Part shown: piece after piece, positions 42,538 to 47,547 of the stretch
Layout of the letters: the number at the start of each line of letters is the position of its first letter
How positions within the stretch are numbered: the first letter of the stretch is position 1
Source: an uncultured Lachnospiraceae bacterium
GTDB lineage: Bacteria > Bacillota > Clostridia > Lachnospirales > Lachnospiraceae
Assembly (NCBI GenBank): GCA_946552115.1
Contig: CAMNRH010000024.1
Span: 1 to 47,547, forward strand
Direction of reading: 5' to 3'
DNA: 47,547 nucleotides
The notes under the pieces: generated by a model
Database searches by the model: none
What the model saw: only the letters and a program-made list of their open reading frames with translations
Told to the model about the DNA's origin: nothing
Program-made: the position numbers and the translations under genes

Positions 42538-43155
42538 CTATCCTCTTCGCTTCCCATCCATCATCTTACAATACACCTCCGCTACAATCGTGCTCACTGC
42601 CGTAGCCACAATCCCCGGCCCTACAATCGCCGCCGGGTTCACGCTCCCGTACTGGCTGCGGTATGCAATCACATTCACCGGAATTAACTGCAGTGACGAG
42701 ATATTAATAATCAGAAATGTACACATCTCATTGCTGGCAATTCCCCGCTTCCGCACCGGCCCGGGCAGCCGTCCGCGCCTCCGGTCTTCTTCCAGTTTCC
42801 CCAGTTCCTCCATCGCCTTAAGCCCGGCAGGAGTCGCCGCCCACCCAAGCCCCAGCACATTGGCAATAATATTTGTCGTAATATGCCCTGTCGCCGGATG
42901 CCCCTCCGGAAGGTTCGGAAAAAGGAATCTGATAAGCGGACGGATTCTTTTTGAAGCTCCCTGCACAATTCCCGCTTTTTCAGCAATCTCCATAAATCCC
43001 ACCCAAAACGACATAACTCCAATCATTGTAATACATAAAGTAATCGCTTCCTTAGATGAATCTAACGCGGCATTCGTAATATCCGGCATACGTCCGGTAA
43101 AAGCGGCAAAAATAATTCCAATCAATATCATCCCCGCCCATAAATAATTCAGCAT
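42538..43155 (-). CDS. spmA: Spore maturation protein A
   Basis: About 205 residues from ATG 43155 (MLNYLWAGMILIGIIFAAF...), with the nucleoside-recognition-type membrane domain. Family stretches are MIGVMSFWVGFMEIAEKAG, PLIRFLFPNLPEGHPA, NIIANVLGLGWAATPAGLKAMEEL and ISSLQLIPVNVIAYR. In Bacillus SpmA acts with SpmB in spore core dehydration in the forespore compartment. Here the two genes are transcribed away from each other. The upstream in-frame extension to 43215 lacks a ribosome site. Confidence 0.93.
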   Translation of the reverse strand: MLNYLWAGMILIGIIFAAFTGRMPDITNAALDSSKEAITLCITMIGVMSFWVGFMEIAEKAGIVQGASKRIRPLIRFLFPNLPEGHPATGHITTNIIANVLGLGWAATPAGLKAMEELGKLEEDRRRGRLPGPVRKRGIASNEMCTFLIINISSLQLIPVNVIAYRSQYGSVNPAAIVGPGIVATAVSTIVAEVYCKMMDGKRRG

Positions 43156-43252
43156 AAGCCTACCCTGCTTTTCACCTTTTTTAATCACTTTAATCATATG
43201 AGAAAAATACATCATGTATACCTCACGGATAGTCTACTTAGACATCACATTT

Positions 43253-43271
43253 CATATATATAGTAAAAAAT
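43253..43271 (+). promoter_or_regulatory. 19-nt motif upstream of spmB, shared with the DUF885 gene
   Basis: CATATATATAGTAAAAAAT, identical to 36552-36570, is 48 nt before the spmB start. It is also part of an imperfect inverted repeat reaching about 43290. It may be a sporulation-sigma -10 region, but the -35 is unclear. Confidence 0.45.
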
Positions 43272-43300
43272 ATATGTAAAATGAAAAGTGAGGGTATCTT

Positions 43301-43840
43301 GTGAAATTTTTTTTGTATATTACAGATATGATTATCCCAATGGTAATATTCAGCATTGTCTGTTATGGATGCCTGATGAAAATAGATGTATACGATACAT
43401 TTATAAAAGGGGCGAAAAACGGATTTCTCACTGTTATAAAAATTATGCCTACACTGGTAGGTCTCATGGTTGCCGTAGGTGTATTGCGTGCTTCCGGATT
43501 TTTAGATTTTCTTGCAGACATTATCGGCGGCTTTACAAAATATATCGGCTTTCCCGGCGAGCTGGTTCCCCTTACCATCGTAAAAATGTTCTCCTCCTCA
43601 GCCGCCACAGGACTTCTTCTGGATACATACAAAGAATATGGAACCGATTCGTACTTAGGACTGACAGCCTCCATCAGCATGGCATGCACCGAAACAATCT
43701 TTTATACCATGAGCGTGTACTTTATGACCGCAAAAGTATCCAAAACACGCTATACCCTTACAGGGGCGCTCCTTTCCACGTTTGCCGGACTTGCGGCAAG
43801 TGTAATCCTGGCCGGACAGTTGGGGACGGGGTTTTTTTAA
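43301..43840 (+). CDS. spmB: Spore maturation protein B
   Basis: 179 residues from GTG 43301, after GAGGGTATCTT. Family features are MVIFSIVCYGCLMKIDVYDTFIKGAKNG, IMPTLVGLMVAVGVLRASG, PLTIVKMFSSSAATGLLLD and SMACTETIFYTMSVYF. It is a membrane partner of SpmA. The last six codons and the TAA stop lie in a perfect GGGGACGGGG palindrome, so the native C-terminus may have been altered (LGTGFF). Its divergent orientation from spmA is unusual, as the two normally form one operon. Confidence 0.93.
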   Translation: MKFFLYITDMIIPMVIFSIVCYGCLMKIDVYDTFIKGAKNGFLTVIKIMPTLVGLMVAVGVLRASGFLDFLADIIGGFTKYIGFPGELVPLTIVKMFSSSAATGLLLDTYKEYGTDSYLGLTASISMACTETIFYTMSVYFMTAKVSKTRYTLTGALLSTFAGLAASVILAGQLGTGFF

Positions 43841-43857
43841 AAAAACCCCGTCCCCAA
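43820..43857. repeat. GGGGACGGGG palindromic repeat, copy 3 (perfect)
   Basis: A perfect 38-nt palindrome: TTGGGGACGGGG plus seven T, mirrored by seven A plus CCCCGTCCCCAA. The spmB stop codon lies at its centre. A second hairpin adjoins it at 43858. Confidence 0.95.
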
Positions 43858-43884
43858 GGGACACTTCACATAAGGAAGTGTCTC
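43858..43884. repeat. GGGACACTTC hairpin adjoining the palindrome
   Basis: GACACTTC and GAAGTGTC flank seven bases. Together with the neighbouring palindrome it makes a composite REP-like element. Base composition drops to AT-rich just beyond, so this is close to the edge of the mobile segment. Confidence 0.75.
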
Positions 43885-43967
43885 TTGTGGCGTTTTAGAA
43901 AATTTGTAATGACGGTTGGATACGATGAATTTGTAGGAATAACTAAATATAATTCGAGGAAACTACA

Positions 43968-44339
43968 ATGAAATCATTATTTGAGCAATTCGGCGGTACA
44001 TACCGAAAAGAAAGCGATTATGCAGTTCCTAATCTTGAAACACCAGACACAGGAAATTTTGAAATTGGTATTTGTGGACAGCGACATTTATATTTTCTAC
44101 AACATTACCTTAGAATAACTTATATAAACCTACTTACAAGCGGAAAACTTAATGAGTACCTTGTTGAAATTGACAGTCAAGCACAAAGGCGTGTCTTTCA
44201 GAGTGTAGAGCAGATGAAACAAGCCCAAGGCATTACCGAACAATTAAAAGAGAATAATCCTATAAAATGGACAAAAATTATGAATTGCGTTAGGCAACAG
44301 GCGGAAGAAATCGTTTTAAAAGAAATGATTTATAGCTAA
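43968..44339 (+). CDS. tnpV: Transposon-encoded protein TnpV
   Basis: 123 residues beginning MKSLFEQFGGTYRKESDYAVPNL and ending WTKIMNCVRQQAEEIVLKEMIY, the recognisable TnpV pattern found in clostridial mobilizable elements next to recombinases. Its biochemical role is not established. ATG after GAGGAAACTACA. No recombinase or relaxase is within the window; such genes may lie beyond or have been lost. It marks the following cargo as mobile-element DNA. Confidence 0.85.
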   Translation: MKSLFEQFGGTYRKESDYAVPNLETPDTGNFEIGICGQRHLYFLQHYLRITYINLLTSGKLNEYLVEIDSQAQRRVFQSVEQMKQAQGITEQLKENNPIKWTKIMNCVRQQAEEIVLKEMIYS

Positions 44340-44347
44340 TTAGGGAC

Positions 44348-44370
44348 GGCATCGGCGTGAAGCTGATGCC
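44348..44370 (+). terminator. Hairpin after tnpV
   Basis: GGCATC-GGC pairs with GCT-GATGCC around a short loop, followed by GCCTTTAAT. A weak terminator that separates tnpV from the three-gene module. Confidence 0.55.
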
Positions 44371-44389
44371 GCCTTTAATCTTATGAGTG

Positions 44390-44418
44390 TAGAAATCTTA
44401 ATACGTTTGTTGTATAAT
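44390..44418 (+). promoter_or_regulatory. Promoter of the three-gene accessory module
   Basis: TAGAAA (four of six to consensus), a 17-nt spacer, and a perfect TATAAT, about 90 nt upstream of the first gene. Confidence 0.55.
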
Positions 44419-44506
44419 TGATTTGTAAAATTTATGGTTTTTATATCGAATCCAAGAAAAATCATTTTGCATAGTCTAAATAAATTTATTATGAAAGGAA
44501 AAACAT

Positions 44507-45274
44507 ATGAAAAAGAAAACAAAAAGTGACTCTTTGCCAATATTTATAAAGGTCATATATTTTGATGAGCCTACAGCGCAAGACTATATTGACATCGTTA
44601 ATGGAGGTAGGTTGGATTGGAGTAAAGAAGAAAATAAAGAAAGAGCAGCAAAAATTCTTACAGAAATAGAGGCACAGGCAGAAAGTGGATTTAATATTCT
44701 AAATTTTATTAAAGCATCTTTCTCTGTTGGTGTGAGTAGTAATATTTCTGGTGAGATTTCTAAAATGTTAGATACAACTTTAAAAAACACTTTATTGACA
44801 GATTACATATCCGAAGCATTTAAAGATGATAATGTAAGAAAATTTGAAAATGACGGTGTGTATGCTCCAGATAATTCTGTTTCCATGTATAAGATGTATA
44901 GCTCTTATTTGACAATAGTCCCCAAAGAGCAGTTACCTATTGATATGGAAAAGTTAAATGAGGCTTTATTAGGAGAACGTGGATATTATGCAATGTTATT
45001 GGCAAGTGAAAAAACACCTACATGCGTTTTGAGATTTAATATAAAAGCATTCAAAAATAACTATAATCTTGCTGATTTATCCAAAATGAAATTAACTTAT
45101 TATGGTGTGAAAGTGGGGATATGCAAGAAAGAACAATTATCTATTGAGAAAGAATTTGAATTAAAATCTGAGGATGCAAAGCCGAAACCAGAAGATATTT
45201 TGGATGGAACGATGCCCGAAAACGATTTTCTGGAAGTATATGATATAGTATTGGCAGGTGTTGTGTGTGAATAA
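44507..45274 (+). CDS. DUF6414-like protein, first gene of accessory module
   Basis: 255 residues from ATG after GAAAGGAAAAACAT. The opening FIKVIYFDEPTAQDYIDIVNGG and the segment SGEISKMLDTTLKNTLLTDYI match what I recall of DUF6414, a family of unknown function. The central part has a Gly/Ser-rich stretch (FSVGVSSNISG) but no clear membrane helix, signal or catalytic motif. Base use is AT-rich like the two genes after it. Its stop overlaps the start of the AAA gene, implying a coupled complex. A sensor or effector role is only inference. Confidence 0.65.
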   Translation: MKKKTKSDSLPIFIKVIYFDEPTAQDYIDIVNGGRLDWSKEENKERAAKILTEIEAQAESGFNILNFIKASFSVGVSSNISGEISKMLDTTLKNTLLTDYISEAFKDDNVRKFENDGVYAPDNSVSMYKMYSSYLTIVPKEQLPIDMEKLNEALLGERGYYAMLLASEKTPTCVLRFNIKAFKNNYNLADLSKMKLTYYGVKVGICKKEQLSIEKEFELKSEDAKPKPEDILDGTMPENDFLEVYDIVLAGVVCE

Positions 45275-46418
45275 AATCATTATTTTTTATGGCTCAAATA
45301 GAGAATTTAACAAAAAAATCCCAAGAGATAGTCGTAATCTTACTGATGTAGTAATGGAATTAGATAGTGACAATAAAAATATGATTGTACATATTCCAGA
45401 GCTTCAGAAAGAAAATAATGAGACAAAAACTGAAAAAGAAAAATTGAAAGTCGCTAATTTTGTGATAAATTCGGATGAATATTCTGGAGTTAGAGAACAC
45501 GTAATAATAAATTTTGCTAATTTTATAGCAAAAATGGATATTCAAAATATGTATATCCAAAATCCCCCGATACACATTAGCGAGCAATTACATCGGATTT
45601 ATGACGATAAGAACATAATACAAGAAATCAAACAACCTTATAACGGAATAACTAAAACTATTATTCAACAGTTTTATAACGGGTATGATGATAAAATTAT
45701 AGGACAAGAAATAGCAAAAATGAAAGTTCTTCAAGCCTTATATCCACTAATGGATAATAAACAGAAAAAGCCTATGGTTATCCTGTTTTATGGAGATTCT
45801 GGGATTGGTAAAACGGAAACAGCCCATTATCTTGCTGAGTTGCTTGATGGAAAATTGATGAGAAAACAATTCTCTATGTATCAAAACAACCAGTTTGGAA
45901 CGTATTTGTTTGGCGGAAGTTATGGAGAGGGTAGTTTTGCAAAAGACTTATTAGACAGAGATTCTAATGTTATTCTGTTAGATGAATTTGATAAAGCAAA
46001 CCCTGTTTTTCATAGTGCTTTTTATCAATTATTTGATGAAGGCGTTTATGAAGACCAGAATTATAAGGTCAATCTGGATTATGCTATTATTATTTGTACT
46101 TCAAATTACAAAACAGAAAGCGAAATAAAGGAACAATTAGGTACTCCTATCTTTAACCGCTTTGATGCCGTTATTCATTTTGAGGATTTGTCTGATGAAG
46201 CAAAAGAAAAAATAGCGAGAAATTTTATCCAAGAAACTATTGAAAAATATAAAGAAGATACTATCGAAATGGATGAAAATATTTTACTGCGTTTACAAAA
46301 ATCAGTGATTGGGTATTCAAATGCACGAGAGATTAAACATCTGATTCAAAATACTTTTTCACTATATGCTATAAGGAAACTATGCCTAAATGATGTGAAA
46401 AGCGAATCAAGTGATTAG
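45267..46418 (+). CDS. ClpB-like AAA+ ATPase, second gene of accessory module
   Basis: The start at GTG 45267 (MNKIIIFYGSNREFNKKIP...) has AGG 8 nt upstream and overlaps the DUF6414-like stop. An N-terminal ~120 residues have no family I recognise. The AAA_2 module follows: GDSGIGKTE (Walker A, about residue 175), GSYGEGSFAKDLL (pore-type loop), VILLDEFDKA (Walker B), IICTSNY (sensor 1), PIFNRFDAVIHF (Arg finger), and GYSNAREIKHLIQ (sensor 2). It resembles the second ring of ClpA/B but without a partner protease gene. About 383 residues. It could remodel or load one of its two neighbours. Confidence 0.85.
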   Translation: MNKIIIFYGSNREFNKKIPRDSRNLTDVVMELDSDNKNMIVHIPELQKENNETKTEKEKLKVANFVINSDEYSGVREHVIINFANFIAKMDIQNMYIQNPPIHISEQLHRIYDDKNIIQEIKQPYNGITKTIIQQFYNGYDDKIIGQEIAKMKVLQALYPLMDNKQKKPMVILFYGDSGIGKTETAHYLAELLDGKLMRKQFSMYQNNQFGTYLFGGSYGEGSFAKDLLDRDSNVILLDEFDKANPVFHSAFYQLFDEGVYEDQNYKVNLDYAIIICTSNYKTESEIKEQLGTPIFNRFDAVIHFEDLSDEAKEKIARNFIQETIEKYKEDTIEMDENILLRLQKSVIGYSNAREIKHLIQNTFSLYAIRKLCLNDVKSESSD

Positions 46419-46470
46419 AAATGGACGAGAGGTGATTTGAAAATATCTTTTAAAATATTGAAAGGAATTT

Positions 46471-47433
46471 ATGAAAATGGTGTGTGCGTATTGCGGAAAA
46501 GAAGCAAAAGGAACTAAAGAACATATTATTCCATGTGCAATATTGGATTTGTTTCCAGAATGTTATATAACCTTTGATGAAACAAGAAATAGAATTCATG
46601 AGTCAGACCCCGTGGTAAAAGATGTTTGTGCTGATTGCAATAATAATCGAATTTCATATATTGATAGTTATGCCAAAGATTTTATAGCAAGATATTTTAT
46701 TCAGACTTACAGTGAAAATGACAGGGTTGAAATAGAATATGACTATGCCATGATTCAAAAAATGTTATTGAAATATGCTTACAATGATATGCGGTCACAT
46801 AAAGAAGACTGCTCATTTTTCAATGAAGAAATAAAACAATTTCTTATGAATTCTGATGATACTATCCCCAAAGAAAACATAACTATTTTGTGTGGTATTG
46901 CTGTTAATGTTTCTCCTGTTCCCGATGCCATGTTTGGAAATCTTAAATTACGTTGGGGTAAAAATCCATTTTTCTACTCAAACAGCACGATAAGAAATAT
47001 AAATTATGAAACTGGACAGATTATGTTGAATGAAAATATTGAAAAAGAAAATTTTCCAGATTTAAAAATTTCATATGTATTTAGGTTTAATAGTGTGCAG
47101 TTTTTATTGCTATGTTGGGACAAAGAATCAAATAAAATTGAACAAAACCGTACTGTCTTGCAATGCCAATATCCTTACTATCTGATGAAAGAAAATGATG
47201 CAAAGGCAGTATTGCCCATATGTACAGATGAATTAAATTACCATAGATTTGACCATATACATGTGCGATGGGATGGATTATTTGAGGTTGGTTTAATGAG
47301 AAGATATGCAAACGGGGGTAATTATGAGTATAAAGAATCATATGAAAGAGCATGGAAAGAAGAAGAAAAAAAGATAAAAGACGAGCATCCTCGTTACAGA
47401 CTGTCAAAGAACCCCCGTTATGCAAAAGCGTAG
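46471..47433 (+). CDS. HNH-type nuclease, third gene of accessory module
   Basis: 320 residues. The N-terminal HNH fold is clear: CAYCGKEAKGTKEHIIP (Cys pair and catalytic His in EHIIP) and VCADCNNNRIS (second Cys pair followed by Asn), all within about 65 residues. The remaining ~250 residues lack a known domain by eye and probably give substrate or partner recognition. ATG after AAAGGAATTT, 52 nt after the ATPase stop. In this context it is the likely effector of the module, cutting DNA. The target is unknown. Confidence 0.8.
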   Translation: MKMVCAYCGKEAKGTKEHIIPCAILDLFPECYITFDETRNRIHESDPVVKDVCADCNNNRISYIDSYAKDFIARYFIQTYSENDRVEIEYDYAMIQKMLLKYAYNDMRSHKEDCSFFNEEIKQFLMNSDDTIPKENITILCGIAVNVSPVPDAMFGNLKLRWGKNPFFYSNSTIRNINYETGQIMLNENIEKENFPDLKISYVFRFNSVQFLLLCWDKESNKIEQNRTVLQCQYPYYLMKENDAKAVLPICTDELNYHRFDHIHVRWDGLFEVGLMRRYANGGNYEYKESYERAWKEEEKKIKDEHPRYRLSKNPRYAKA

Positions 47434-47449
47434 CAGAGGTTCTTTTTTT
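47406..47449 (+). terminator. Terminator of the accessory module, overlapping the HNH gene end
   Basis: AAAGAACC pairs with GGTTCTTT; inside, TATGC pairs with GCGTA around AAAA. TTTTTTT follows. The HNH stop codon lies in the stem. Beyond it (to 47547) I see no gene. Confidence 0.75.
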
Positions 47450-47547
47450 AAATAGGGACGCTTATTGTGATAAAAAATCGGCGGCAAGCGGCTTGAGACC
47501 GTTTCAAAGTTTGTGGAAACTATAAAAACCAATGTAAGATATGTGAT

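Overview
The window reads as a chromosomal segment of a spore-forming Gram-positive anaerobe, most likely a Lachnospiraceae-type clostridium. The basis is a complete V-type (NtpA/B) ATPase operon, spore maturation genes spmA and spmB, strong AGGAGG ribosome binding sites, clostridial ECF-sigma and CdaR-type regulators, TnpV, and dispersed GGGGACGGGG palindromes. Genus cannot be fixed from the sequence alone. Most genes lie on the minus strand. The first ~0.8 kb and the last ~3.6 kb are AT-rich accessory DNA; the rest looks like backbone.

Layout: 51-695 is a 3'-truncated restriction-modification remnant. 974-5480 holds a frameshifted BspA-like surface protein, a three-part glycosyltransferase, a macro-domain protein and a flavodoxin, the last three probably one transcription unit from a promoter at 5589-5561. 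A tRNA-Lys(CTT) lies at 5765-5693, then a small membrane protein. 6544-15025 is a nine-gene V-ATPase operon in the order G-C-I-K-F-E-A-B-D, tightly packed with overlaps and several GTG/TTG starts. Next come trmB, a 49-codon ORF, a thioredoxin, glgB, and a 1056-residue TPR/coiled-coil/acidic-repeat/AAA protein.

21892-29022 is a seven-gene catabolic-looking operon. It encodes a LacI-type regulator, an M24-fold protein that appears to lack the usual Asp metal ligands, an NMT1/Tau-type ABC transporter (ATPase, permease, lipoprotein) and two tandem amidohydrolase_2 paralogues. Its promoter is consensus, an 18-bp palindromic operator lies just downstream, and a second copy of the operator core sits inside the M24 gene. 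Between this operon and the next genes lies a compact ~310-nt minus-strand transcription unit with consensus promoter, perfect SD, a 36-codon ORF and a strong terminator.

29774-43840 holds an ECF sigma factor with a membrane beta-propeller (probable anti-sigma) partner, a CdaR-like regulator with an aconitase-family hydratase, a lipoprotein, a DUF885 metallohydrolase, a hybrid histidine kinase followed by an orphan substrate-binding lipoprotein, and spmA/spmB in unusual divergent orientation.

From 43858 on, the DNA is AT-rich and mobile-element-like. TnpV is followed by a self-contained three-gene module: a DUF6414-like protein, a ClpB-like AAA+ ATPase and an HNH-type nuclease, with its own promoter and terminator. 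This module is the best candidate for an undescribed system, most plausibly anti-phage defence. That role is inferred from domain content and context only.
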